DNA of 64,000 nucleotides, from assembly GCA_963691655.1 (NCBI GenBank), contig OY829328.1:75458400-75522399 (forward strand), given 5' to 3'. The first letter of the stretch is position 1; the number at the start of each line of letters is the position of its first letter. Below, in pieces: positions 22,114-32,965 of this stretch. The DNA is from Toxonevra muliebris (Eukaryota; Arthropoda; Insecta; Diptera; Pallopteridae). The position numbers were made by a program, and so were the translations under genes. The notes beneath the pieces are model-generated. The model saw only the letters and a list, made by a program, of their open reading frames with translations. It ran no database searches and was not told the DNA's origin.

Positions 22114-23670
22114 GTTGAGTTGAATGTAAATTAAATGTGTTTACACTATTTCAACACATATTGACACATTGACATGTCAATATTTTTATTATAATTTGGT
22201 TAGATGTGCGATGAATGTAATTTTTTTCTTGTTTGTATTTTTAAAAAATTATTTTCACTCTTTAGATAAATAAAATTAAATAAATTTTTAAATTCTAACT
22301 CTAAATGCAATTCAATTATTACAATCAATCTCAATGTAACCAAGTTCAGACAGTGGATTTTTGAAATACCTTAATAAAGATATAATAAAATATTTTCTAG
22401 AACTAACAACTCTCAGGTTCATATGGCTTTTGATGCCATAAGATAAGCTCAACCGATAGAAAGCACCAAGGGTCCGTTCCTTTTTCACCTGGGATGTCTT
22501 GCACCTCGAGTACAAAGCTTTCAAGGCCATTGTGTTCAGATTCCATCAAAGTCAGTCAGAAAACGGTGATGAGAAAACTTAAAAGCTCATACCCATGGAT
22601 CAAAAATAATAGTATATGTATTACTTAAAGTGGAGGCAATAACTTTGAAAGCTTAAACCAATACACACACACACACTCATATATAAACTTTTAAGAAACT
22701 TACACACATATATGCAGCAACTTCAGTTTAAAAATTTATATAACTGCAACGAAAGAGAACAAACAAAAAAATAAAAAATAAGTTAAATTTACTTAGGAAA
22801 GCGCTTCTTAGAACTGTTCTAGCTTGTTGCTATTACACACTGTGTATGTGTGTGTGTGTGTGTATGTGTGCGTGTGTCTATGAAGTAATTTTATACTTAT
22901 CTTTTACTTGTTGGTTAAGTTTTTTGCCCTCTTCTAATATTTCTTACATAGCAAGTACTTCAAGTTGATACGAGTAGAAAAGCTACAGTGAGTAATTGCA
23001 CATACACACATACATACATACATATACGCGATAACTTCATTCAGTTGTGCAGCAGGAGCAACAAAATCGACAGCAGTAACGACAACAGCAACAACAGCCA
23101 CAGCAACAACTATATTGTGTGGTACTGTAGTTGAAGTGGCACTGGCAGTTACTTTACTCAATGAATATGTAAAAGGATCCTTTGAGAATATAACAGCATG
23201 CAAACACCTTGTGAATTTTATAGTATCTATGCACGTGTATACGTGCGAATGTTTGTGTACCTGCATGCATGTAGTTGTAGTATCAAAGAGCAAGTTAAAA
23301 GGTCACGTGTCATATATATGTATGTGAGAGTATAGATAGTTGTGAGGATCATGCATGTAGACAGAAAGACAGACAGTTATAAAATACAACAGCATCACTT
23401 ACATGAAAAAAGCTGAAAGATTACAACAACAACAACAACTGCATACTTTTGCGAAAGCCCCTCAAATTCTCAGTCTCACATTTCACATGCCCACACGCGT
23501 TTGCTGCGCACACACAACTTTATCGCATCAACTTTGAAGATGTTTGTGTGTGTGTGTGTGTGTGCATGTGCCTTTAATTTGATAAATCCTTTGAGAGATT
23601 ACTTTATCTTGCTATTAAAAACAAAAAAGTGCTCAAGAGGTACAATAATTTCTGCTTGAATATATATATA
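22114..23670. other. no gene seen; TG/CA and CAG-type microsatellites
   Basis: Contains TG runs at 22,842-22,872 and 23,547-23,562, short ACAC runs near 22,664, and CAACAG/CAACAA runs at about 23,075-23,110 and 23,424-23,441. The frames at 22,934-23,327 translate the repeats and are not supported as genes. Confidence 0.5.
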
Positions 23671-23827
23671 TAAGGAGTGAGATTGAAAAAATCTTAACAC
23701 ACGATTTACCTAATAACTTTTTTAGAGTGTAAAATTTAAAAATTTCTTTGATCTAGTTATCTTTGAAAAATATGTCAGTTGTTATTTTTAATGACAAACA
23801 TGTTGATTTATTGTGAGTTTAATCAAA

Positions 23828-25091
23828 ATGAGTGATGAAAACAAAGTACGTCTTAAAATTATTAAAAAATTTCAAAAAAATCCAAATTGGTCCTACAAAA
23901 AATTGGCCAAAGAATTGAAGGTCTGCCGTCAAACTGTTTCCAATGTTATTAAACAGTTTCAGGAGAATTTGACCATCGATAGGAAACCTAGTTCGGGAAG
24001 AAAACAAGGACCAAATGACATGATATTGGGGAAGCCAAGAACATAGAAAGCATATTGAAAAGATCTCGAAACACATCTGGTAGAAAAGCTACCCGGTTAG
24101 CCCAGTGCTCTGACTATTTGGTGCGAAAAGTTAAAGCCAATGCAGGTTTGAAAACATACAAAGTCCAAAAAGTTCCAGACAGGAATGCTGCAAGAAATTT
24201 TGACGCCAAAAGTAGGGCTCGGAAATTAAAATCGAATTTCATACAAAAATATGGCAGATTTTACGCAGCCTCCGGATCAAAATTTTTATGTTGCTGATAC
24301 TCGAGCTCGAGGAAATGTCGCAGAACAATTGACAGGCTGAGAGGAAAAGCGGGCTAAAATTTATATAAGAGAAAAAGTGAAATAATTTAGAGTGTCAGTG
24401 CAAGAATGGCATAAGTAATACGGTTTAGAGTGAAAATGAAACGCCTTAAAAGTAAGAGCAAAAGTGATATAACAATTCTTTCCCAGCAAGAACAGCATAG
24501 TTTTTTAATCCGTTTTCGCTCTGAACATATTTCGTTTCACTTTTGCTCTGAACATATTTCGTTTCACTTTTGCTCTGAACATATTTCGTTTTGCTTTTGC
24601 TCTTAAGTAAAATTATTCCACTTTTTTCTGAACGTAGAAGTTATACCACTTTTCTTCTCAGCGTCTCAATTTAGAATCCAAAAGCAGACAAAATTTCCTA
24701 AAAAACTCCTGGTATGGCAAGCTATATGCAGTTACGGCAAAAGTAGCAAGTCATTTGTTACAGTGGTCTCTATAAATACCGAAATATACATCAAAGAATG
24801 TTTGAAAAGAAACTTCTTCCTTTCATAAGAGAGCACAATGTGTCCACATATTTTTGGCCCGATTTGGCATCATGTCACTACGGCAGGAAAGCTCTGGAGT
24901 GGTACCAAAGTAATAACATAGTTTTTGTACCAAGAGAGGCCAATCTCAATCCTCCAAATTGTCCGGAGCTAAGACCAGTGCAGAGATATTGGGCTCTTGT
25001 GAAAAGAAACTTAAAGAGCACAAAAAGGGTGTCCCAAAATATCGAAGATTTTAAGAGGAGGTGGGCAAACTGTTCCCAAAAAGGTGTCTGA
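23828..25091 (+). pseudogene. DD37E-like transposase pseudogene (copy B)
   Basis: Starts MSDENKVRLKIIKKF with the same helix-turn-helix as copy A. A 4-bp gain ('gacatgatat' where A has 'catgatat') shifts the frame near 24,018. The segment with the first catalytic Asp is missing. The catalytic C-terminal half (24,798-25,091) keeps 'FWPDLASCHY' with the second Asp. The third acidic residue reads 'RPVQRYW', so the Glu is replaced by Gln. It is therefore doubly inactive apart from the nested insertion at 24,331. Confidence 0.85.
24331..24666. mobile_element. nested non-autonomous DNA transposon inside copy B
   Basis: Same insertion as in copy A, with CAATT duplicated at 24,326-24,330 and 24,667-24,671. 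It is 336 bp, 23 bp longer than in A, because the internal 'gctctgaacatatttcgttt' repeat has one more unit. Confidence 0.82.
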
Positions 25092-25224
25092 AATAACTAT
25101 CAAATCTCTAGTGTAATTTGTAAAATATTATCAATTAAATGAAAAAAAATCAAAACTCTAAGTTCAACTGTTTAAAAATTATTGAATTTTATATATGTTA
25201 AGAGTTTTTCGATCTCACTCCTTA

Positions 25225-26176
25225 TATTGAAAGTTTTAAAGAATTTGAAATTAATTATGAAATCTTATAAAATGTTTATAATTGTTAAAAATTTATAATG
25301 CCTGACCAAACAAGAAACTTTGCTATATATTATTAAGCCCGAATCTAGCTTTAGGGACGACAGTGGATATTGGTAAATTAAGGGAAAATATTTAACATTT
25401 AATAAAATTGAAACATAAGCAGTCAACCGATAGCCAAAACTCAGAGTGAAAATCCAATCAAATATCAAAGTTAAAACCTGATTAAAAAGCGGACTAAAGT
25501 TTAGATAAAAAATCAGACCAGGATTCAGTTAATATATTGAACAAACACTCAGACCATAATCGGACTAAGAAACATACCAAAACCCGACCAAAAAAAAAAT
25601 ATATATCAAAACTCATAGACTAAAATTTTGTTCCAAACTCAGATAAAAAAAAAAAAAAACCCATCGAAAAAAAATTTCGGACCGAATTTCTGACAAAAAT
25701 CAAAATAAAAAAGAAAACACCAAAAACCGATATTCAGATCAAAGTTCAGACCCAAATTATGCCAACAATTAAGACCGAAATAAGACCAATTTTTAGACCG
25801 ATCTTCGGTACAAAACTGAAAACAGCATCAAATTAACATTATAACAAAATCTCAGATCGAAATTCGGATCAAAACCTATTTCAATGTATAGCACAAAACT
25901 AAAACGTAAGCTAGACCAAAATTCAAACCACAATTCCGAACACAATACAAATCAAAAACCCAAACAAAAATAGATCAAAAAATATAAAAAAAAATATAAA
26001 CTAAAAGTTATAGCAAAAATCGTACAAAAATTTAGATATAAAATATAGATATAATTTTTGCCGGAACACATTAAAAGAACTCACCAAAATCGGAATAACG
26101 TTCACTATAAATAAAAGGAAAAACTCACAGGACTTTAAATTTTTTTTTTTTATCTTTTCATTTATTAGTGTAACTA
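25225..26176. repeat. degenerate 'cagaccaaaattc' low-complexity repeat and spacer
   Basis: From about 25,480 to 26,060 the sequence is made of loosely repeated 'cagaccaaaattc', 'aaactcaga' and 'atcaaaa' words, like 5,100-5,725. No gene. A T run lies at 26,138-26,150. Confidence 0.55.
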
Positions 26177-27444
26177 TTGGAGTATGAATGTATTAACTCG
26201 TATTTTTTTCGTAATTTGGACATTTATTGTGAAAAAGTGATTATAAATTTATTCTTTAAAGTATTGTCCATCGTTAGTCACAACCTTTTTCCATCTTTCT
26301 GGTAGCATGCGGATTCCGCGCCGAAAGAACTCCTCATCTTTTGAGGCTATCCACGAATCGACCCATTTTTTGAGTTCTTCGAAAGAACGGCCATGTGTCA
26401 TCGATCCGAACAAGTGGTAATCAGAAGGAGCAATGTCTGGAGAATACGGCGGGTGGGGTAGCACTTCCCATTTCAGCGTTTCCAAGTATATTTTTACTTG
26501 CCTTGCAACATGCGGCCGAGCATTGTCGTGCTGAAGAATAACTTCTTCGTGTCTATTCTCATATTCTGGTCTCTTATCCTTTAATGCTTGGCTCAAACGC
26601 ATCAATTGTAGTCGGTAGCGGTCGCCAGTGATCGTTTCATTCGGTTTCAACAGCTCATAATATACGACACCTTTTATATCCCACGAAATACACAGCATGA
26701 GCTTGGATCCATGGATGTTCGGCTTTGCCGTTGATGTTGATGCATATCCGGGCTGGTCCCCATGATTTTTTACGCTTTGGGTTATCGTAACGTATCCACT
26801 TTTCATCGCCAGTCACAATACGATGCAGAAACCATTTTCTTTTCTGTCGTTCAATCAGCAGTTCACATGTGAAAAATCGCCGTTCGACGTCTCTCGGCTT
26901 CAATTCGTACGGTACCCAATTTCTTTGCTTTTGAATCATTCCCAATGCTTTTAATCGTTTAGAAATGGTTGATTGATCAACTCCTAAAGATTCTGCAAGT
27001 TCTTGTTGCGTTTGACATGAATCTTCTTCGAGTAATGCCTTCAATTCTTCATCTTCGAACTTTTTCGGGCCGCCTGAACGTTCCCTGTCTTCAACATCAA
27101 AATCACCACTTTCGAAACGGGCATACCACACCTGACACATTCTAACGTCTATAGCACAGTCAGGATAAGCTTCAGTGAGTAAACGATGTGCTGCAGTTGC
27201 GTTTTTCTTTAAATGGAAGAGGCAAATTAAAACTTCCCGCAAATGTTGTTTTGTTGGCACGAAATTCGACATTTTCAGCTATAGTAAAACACTTTTGTAA
27301 AATTATGAAAATTATTTGACAGATCAATTCCCTTTAGTATTTTTGGCGCTCTTCGAGATAGAATAGCTGTCAATGTAAAAAAATGGCGCGTATGATAGAT
27401 ATGAAGTTAGTCACAATTACGAGTTTATACATTCATACTCCCAA
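26177..27444 (-). mobile_element. mariner (mauritiana-type) element M1, full length
   Basis: A 1,268-bp element flanked by TA at 26,175-26,176 and 27,445-27,446. The ends are TTGGAGTATGAATGTATTAA on the left and TTGGGAGTATGAATGTATAA when the right end is reverse-complemented. Two partial relatives are M2 (41,474) and M3 (61,630). Confidence 0.93.
26249..27272 (-). pseudogene. mariner transposase pseudogene (M1)
   Basis: Resembles Mos1-type (mauritiana subfamily) transposase from MSNFVPTKQHLREVLICLFH to DGQYFKE, about 340 residues. Visible landmarks are a helix-turn-helix in 'QELAESLGVDQSTISKRLK', the WVPYELKPRD linker, 'IVTGDEKWI' (first Asp), 'LQHDNARPHVA' (second Asp) and 'PPYSPDIAPSDYHLF' (third Asp, DD34D). 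One extra base near 26,750, within 'gggctggtcc', shifts the frame and splits it into two overlapping frames. An in-frame 18-bp loss near 26,393 removes the residues LAEQHF that M3 retains. The rest is well preserved, so the copy is fairly young. Confidence 0.93.
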
Positions 27445-27700
27445 TACAATTTATTCCAGAAGATCCAGAAGTGCTACGATATCATATTACAAATCAATTC
27501 GAGTAGGTTAGCGTTAGCCAAAAGTTATCAGATCAGTTAAGCCAATCTCAAAATATTAGCGTCGGAAGTTTTTTAAAATTCGCTCATTCAACAAAGCATT
27601 GCTCTCATCGTTATAAAAATCATTGCTTAAGCGGGAGTAAATAACGAATGAGAGAAAGAGAAAAGACACGAGTAACGGCATTTCTCACAATTATCTGCAT

Positions 27701-28640
27701 CAGCGATGTCAACTTGCGGGGAATTCCCCGATTTGCGGGGAATTTACTGGGGGCGGGGAATCAGGGAATCCGCTGTTTTTTGCGGGGAATTTGAAGTCGT
27801 TCAGCATTTAGTCATAAAAGTCTGTAGAATATTTTTTGTCAAATTTTATGTAATGTAAAATATTTAACTTACGCAATATTTTATATTTTGGGTCTTAAAA
27901 ACTTAGTCTTTTCTTAAGTGGGCCCTGCAATTTATTGCTTTGGAGAAATCGATTTTTAAAAAGGAGTGCTATTAGAAAGTATTTTGTGATATACGATAAT
28001 AGCGCCGAGTGTCAATCAGGGGAAAACAATCGCGCGGCGCTTCGACTTCCCTTTCGACCGTTCAGAAAGCTATGCCTTAGTCCAGCACCTCCTGATTAAT
28101 AGCTCTTAATCCTAGCTGACTAATCTGTTAACTTACAAATTACGATCAGCCATCATAAGGAAGATGAAATATATTTTATATGTTAAAAACCGATAGTCAA
28201 AACTTTGAACCCGTTTTTCTCAAAATAAGGTTTTTGCCATTTTTTATTTGAGTCAAAAGAGAGTCCATGCCTTCTCTTTTGAGAACGTTAATGACCAAGA
28301 GTGGCTGAACGTCTAGTAACTCGAAACACGCCGGATTGAGAGTGGGTTCCCTTGAAGTGAAATCTCCCCTATACCAAAAAAATTCCGGAGTCAAAAGTAC
28401 ATTTCTATTAATCTACCAGTCCCATATATATTTGTTAAGTTTTGGACCGAGAAAGTTCAGGGTCGCCCTAAAATAACACTCACTGAGGTCGATTTCGATC
28501 GTTTTTGTCAAATGTTTATATTGAAAGTGCGTGTAGTACTGTTATATTATGAAATGATACCAATGCGGAGAATGCGATCGAAAATCGGGGAATTTCTCGA
28601 GGGTTATCGGGGAGAGAGAAAAAATGAGTTGGCATCCCTA
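27701..28640. mobile_element. probable hAT-like non-autonomous element
   Basis: The left end is CAGCGATGTCAACTTGCGGG. The right end reverse-complements to TAGGGATGCCAACTCA. This CAG-GATGCCAAC type of end is seen in many hAT elements. Near both ends there are 'cggggaatt' words in opposite orientation. I could not find a convincing 8-bp duplication, and no transposase is visible. The minus-strand frame at 28,197-28,394 has no recognised motif. Confidence 0.45.
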
Positions 28641-28862
28641 TTTAATCATACTCATATTTATTGAAAAGTTATTAAAATTATTAAGAAGTTGATCTATAAG
28701 CCAAATTCCGAACCATTTGTCTGACTCGAGCCATTAACTTTTACACGAGGCATTTATTTACGTTTTTGGAACCCAAGGATCGCTTCGGACAAAACTTTTG
28801 AATTTTTGTAACTGCCTCGCCTGTCTTTTTTAAAATGCCTTTCACAATTGACCTATTTTCCA

Positions 28863-29135
28863 CTAATATTGGGCATTAGTTTTGCTTACCCAGTACTTTT
28901 TCGTGAGGCTTTTTTTACTTGCGTGTTTGATATGTTCTTTGAAATTTAGCCTGTGATCTAGTAGAACGCCTAGGTACTTGATGTACGGACAAGACAGAAT
29001 GTCATGTCCACCGATTTTTATGCTCAGTAAAACATCGTCATACATCACATTCCAAAGCAATGGACCAAGGACCGATTCCTGGAGGACTCCTCTTGTTACT
29101 CCATACCGTTTTGGACCCGTAAATCAACGTTCTAT
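28863..29135 (-). pseudogene. R1-like reverse transcriptase fragment
   Basis: Minus-strand translation gives 'RYGVTRGVLQESVLGPLLWN' (RT motif B, with the usual PQGS eroded), then 'VMYDDVLL', and then 'YIKYLGVLLDHRLNFKEHI', the segment just after the catalytic motif in R1/LOA-type RTs. The YADD motif and about 60 residues between these parts are deleted. There is no start, tail or flank. It is a short internal fossil related to the RT at 33,921-34,601. Confidence 0.8.
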
Positions 29136-29826
29136 CTTTAAAATAGTTTTCTATCATCCGGAGAAGGTAGTGTGTTTATAGTATGTGTGAGTTTATAAGT
29201 GTGTGTTTTATTATATATTTTACGTTAAGCCCAAAAAGTATGCAATGCATAATTTTTATATCAAAAACGGTTATGAAATATATTTACATATCAATGGAAT
29301 AGTAGAAAATAACACAAATTATTTTTATTTATTGTATTGTTTTGTTGCATAGTTTATTTCAATTTAAAGTTTATTATTATATTATTGAAAGTATGTTATC
29401 ATATCATGTGACGAGTGCAGAAGGTAGTTATTTTAGTTTTTTAATAAAAATGGTTAGAGTAATAAGGTATAGAACCTTTAATCATAATTCTAAAACCATT
29501 TACTACCTAAAGCGACACATTTCCCAAAACTGATATATTATCTTGGAGTACGGGACTGATAAATCATTTCAAAATCATTTACCTCTTAATGAAAACTTCA
29601 TACTTTCAATACAACTTTAATGAATTACTCCCATCATTGACCAATCACATCTCATTAGCTAACATATGAAAAGAAGCTAAGCACAAAACAATAAAAATGC
29701 TTTAACTTTACTAAGTAGTTATAAAATCAATCACACGCAATATAATATATTAAATCTATGGCCAATCTATTGACACCCTAATAATTTTGAAACCAATTTC
29801 AGAAATCATTTTCCTAACCACAAAAA
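29136..29826. other. no gene seen
   Basis: AT-rich DNA without recognised features. The frame at 29,342-29,533 has no motif. Confidence 0.45.
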
Positions 29827-29937
29827 TTACATACATACATATGTCGTTGCCTAAGAATTGATTTGCCGTATATGTATAAGTATTCGTATGCCCATACGCC
29901 AAATCAATTCTCAGGCGACGATATGTAAGCGTGTAAT
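29827..29937. ncRNA. candidate miRNA-precursor-like hairpin
   Basis: Two arms of about 33 bp (29,835-29,870 and 29,894-29,926) are near-perfect inverted copies sharing 'agaattgatttg' and its complement. Pairing by eye gives two single mismatches (A/C and C/C), a 2-nt bulge and one U-G wobble, with a loop of about 22 nt. Outside this, ATTACAT and GTGTAAT form a further 7-bp stem after a small internal loop, which is typical of a primary miRNA basal stem. Either strand could be the transcript. I do not recognise a known miRNA seed. A tiny foldback transposon is the main alternative. Confidence 0.4.
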
Positions 29938-30606
29938 ATTGAATGTGGAATGAAAAATGTTTGACAAAACTATTTTTGTGTTGTGTGTCGATAATGTAAG
30001 CAATTTTCTAACATACTCATTTTTATTTATTTATTATTTTTTTGTTTTTTTTTTTTTGCTTATGTTTTCATTTGTTCAACAATGCGTTGACAATTTGTTA
30101 ACGCAACGTAGATAACACACATAAGGAGTGAGATCGAAAAAATCTTAACATATATAAAATTCAATAATTTTTAGAGAGATTTGATAGTTGCTTCAGACAA
30201 CTTTTCGGAATAGTTTGCCCATCTCCTTTCAAAAATTTTCGATATTTTGAGACACCTTTTTTGTGCTCTTTAAGTTTCTTTTCACAAGAGCCCATTATCT
30301 CTCCACTGATCTTAGCTCCGGACAATTTGGAGGATTGGCCTCTCTTGGTACAAAAACTATGTTAATACTTTGGTACCACTCCATCTTTCCAGCTTTCTTG
30401 CCGTAGTGACATGATGCCAAATCGGACCAAAAATATGTGGACACATTGTGCTCTCTTATGAAGGGAAGAAGTCTTTTTTTCAAACATTCTTTGATGTATA
30501 TTTCGGTATTTATAGAGCCCACTGTAACAAATGACTTGCTACTTTTGCCGCAACTGCATATAGCTTGCCATACCAGGAATTTTGTCTGCTTTTGGATTCT
30601 AAATTG

Positions 30607-30942
30607 AGACGCTGAGAAGAAAAGTGGTATAACTTCTACGTTCAGAAAAAAGTGGAATAATTTAACTTAAGAGCAAAAGCAAAACAAAATATGTTCAGAG
30701 CAAAAGTGAAACGAAATATGTTCAGAGCAAAAGTGAAACGAAATATGTTCAGAGCGAAAACGGAATAAAAAACTATGCTGTTCTTGTTGTGAAAGAATTT
30801 TTATATCACTTTTGCTCTTACTTTTAAGGCGTTTCATTTTCACTCTAAACCGTATTACTTATGCCATTCTTGCATTGACACTCTAAAATATTTCACTTTT
30901 GCTCTTATATAAATTTTAGCCCGCTTTTCCTCTCAGCCTGTC
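30607..30942. mobile_element. nested non-autonomous DNA transposon inside copy C
   Basis: Same insertion as in A, B and D, read here in reverse, flanked by AATTG at 30,602-30,606 and 30,943-30,947. It is 336 bp, as in copy B, with the internal 'aaacgaaatatgttcagagc' repeat. Confidence 0.82.
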
Positions 30943-31175
30943 AATTGTTCTGCGACATTTCCTCGAGCTCGAGTATCAGCAACATAAAAATTTTGACCCG
31001 GAAGCTGCGTAAAATCTGCCATATTTTTGTATGAAATTCGATTTTAATTTCCGAGCCCTATTTTTGGCGTCTAAATTTTTTGCAGCATTCCTGTCTGGAA
31101 CTTTTTGGACTTTGTATGTTTTCAAACCTGCATTTGCTTTAACTTTTCGCACCAAATAGTCAGAGCACTGGGCTA

Positions 31176-31626
31176 TTATTATTATTATTATTATTTGAAG
31201 GAAGGACGACTGGAAAGTCAGGCACTGCGACCTATAAGATTTTTTGTACCAAAGCCCCAAGAAAGAAAGAAAGAAAGGAAGGGAGAAAGATAAGAAGATA
31301 AGAAACATACCCATGCCGAGAATCGAACTCGGGTCTCCAGAAACAAGAGTCTGGCACTCTTCCACTAGACCACAGTGGCGATGGTAGGACCTACAGTTTA
31401 ACGCCGATTCCAAACGGTTATGTGGCAATTTTTTATCAGCTCGGTGGTCTTGCCATTACCAACCAAGGTGTGTACTTGTACACATTCTTATAATTCTCAT
31501 CCACTTCATATCGATAGTGAATATAAGGAGTTTATGAGAATTAACCACCAGACCAAGACGGGAATCGAACCCGCAACTTTCTGGATGAAAGTCAACTGCA
31601 CTATCCACTAGACTATCGAGGTCGTC
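31176..31626 (-). mobile_element. SINE with two tRNA-like heads, 12-bp target duplication
   Basis: A 451-bp insertion in copy C, flanked by AGCACTGGGCTA at 31,164-31,175 and 31,627-31,638. Read on the minus strand it starts with a tRNA-Glu-like head ('gatagtctagtggatagtgc' A box, 'gggttcgattcccg' B box). The body shared with the SINE at 6,970-7,208 follows. Then comes a second tRNA-like unit at 31,309-31,385 ('gtggtctagtgg' A box, 'gagttcgattctc' B box). A purine/pyrimidine-biased stretch and an (AAT)n tail end it. One duplication encloses both heads, so it probably inserted as a single dimeric unit. Confidence 0.8.
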
Positions 31627-32060
31627 AGCACTGGGCTAACCGGGCAGCTTTTCTACCAGATATGTTTGGAGATCTTTTCAATATGCTTTCTATGTTCTTG
31701 GCTTCCCCAATATCATGTGGTCCTCGTTTTCTTCCCGAACCAGGTTTCCTATCGATGGTCAAATTCTCCTGAGACTGTTTAATAACATTGGAAACAGTTT
31801 GACGGCAGACCCCCAATTCTTTGGCCAATTTTTTGTAGGACCAATTTGGATTTTTTTGAAAATGTTTAATAATTTTAAGACGTACTTCGTTTTCTTCACT
31901 CATTTTGATCAAACTCACAATAAATCAACATGTTTGTCATTAAAAATAACAACTGACATATTTTTCAAAGATAACTAGATCAAAGAAATTTTTAAATTTT
32001 ACACCCAAAAAAAATTATTAGGTAAAACGTGTGTTAAGATTTTTTCAATCTCACTTCTTA

Positions 32061-32916
32061 TATATATAAAGTATAGGTGTATGTGTGTGTGTGTGTGTGT
32101 GTGACCACACCCACAAATGTTAAGCTATTACTAGCTAGTAGATATCTATAAACTATTTCTTTAGTTTAGAAGAAGAAGAAGAAGTAAAAATTGAAATGAT
32201 ATATTATGCCGGCGGGACTAAACGCCTACTTAATAAATCTTGTACTCAAACGACAATACATATACACTCACACACATACAGATATATAGGGAAACCTATA
32301 CATATGAACTCTTGGTGCTTAGAAGAAGAATAGGAAGTATAGACAAATCATAAGGCACCAGCAAAGAAGCAAAGAAACAAGTACAAGAAATACACTACAA
32401 CAATCCCATATATACTCGATACAAAAGCACACACACACACATACACATATGCATGAAGAAAGCGAAAACTCACACACACTTTGTAGCTCGTATATCATTT
32501 ACTGTCAAAGCGTTGGTTGCTTAAATTGGAAGGGTATGTGCATATGGATGTAGTATTTGGGTGTCTGTCCGAGTAAGATTTTTGTTTTTTGTTTTTGGTG
32601 AGTTTTTTTTTTTCTTATATTTTGTTTTTCTGGGTATTTTTATTTATTTTTTTTTCACTAAGCTAAAAGTTTAACAAATTCTTTTACGGTAGCTTAACTT
32701 TACGTGTATGTATTTTTTATTATTTTTTTTTTTTTACTTTTTTTTTTTTTGCTTGCCGCGGGGGAGAGCACATAAATTATTGTATATAGTAAAGTAATTG
32801 GATTAGAGCATACTGACGCGACAAATTTTTGATAATTAAATAATTTGCTAATGACTTGAATTTCATTTTCTTCTCACACAAAAGATTTATAAAAATTATT
32901 TACCCTTATTTAATAA
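32061..32916. other. no gene seen; GT repeats and T runs
   Basis: A GT run at 32,081-32,103, an AGA run near 32,168-32,183, ACACAC near 32,430 and long T tracts at 32,607-32,760. No coding signal. Confidence 0.5.
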
Positions 32917-32965
32917 CACAGTCCAACAAATTAAGACTTTTTGGCTGCAACAGAATAGCTACCCT

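Larger units (their letters stand above)
23673..25222 (+). mobile_element. DD37E-like Tc1/mariner element, copy B
   Basis: TIRs AGGAGTGAGATTGAAAAAAT (left) and its near-inverse on the right. TA duplications lie at 23,671-23,672 and 25,223-25,224. The element is 1,550 bp. The layout matches copy A, including the nested transposon and the missing first catalytic segment. The right end has its own loss of about 50 bp after 25,100 relative to copy A, removing the codons for the last residues. Confidence 0.92.
30190..31903 (-). pseudogene. DD37E-like transposase pseudogene (copy C)
   Basis: The best-preserved N terminus of the four copies. From MSEENEVRLKIIKHFQKNPN at 31,903 the frame is open without lesion through 'GRKRGPHDIGEAKNIESILK' to the SINE junction near 31,627. 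It resumes after the SINE as 'YLVRKVKANAGLKTYKVQK'. The first catalytic Asp segment is deleted and the nested element follows. The C-terminal half (30,295-30,522) has 'FWSDLASCHYGKKAGKMEWY' and 'PELRSVER', so the second Asp and the final Glu are both present. The first Asp alone is missing. Confidence 0.85.
30124..32058 (-). mobile_element. DD37E-like Tc1/mariner element, copy C (with SINE insertion)
   Basis: Minus-strand copy flanked by TA at 30,122-30,123 and 32,059-32,060, with ends AGGAGTGAGATCGAAAAAAT and AGAAGTGAGATTGAAAAAAT (reverse-complemented). It carries the same nested transposon as copies A, B and D, plus a later 451-bp SINE at 31,176-31,626. The basic element without the SINE is about 1.47 kb. 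Confidence 0.92.

Noticed and set aside
28197..28394. Minus-strand frame as a hAT transposase piece
   Set aside because: No hAT dimerisation or BED-finger motif is visible in the 65 residues.
31309..31385. Functional tRNA gene on the minus strand
   Set aside because: It lies within the target-duplication-bounded SINE, and the anticodon loop has eight bases in the best pairing.
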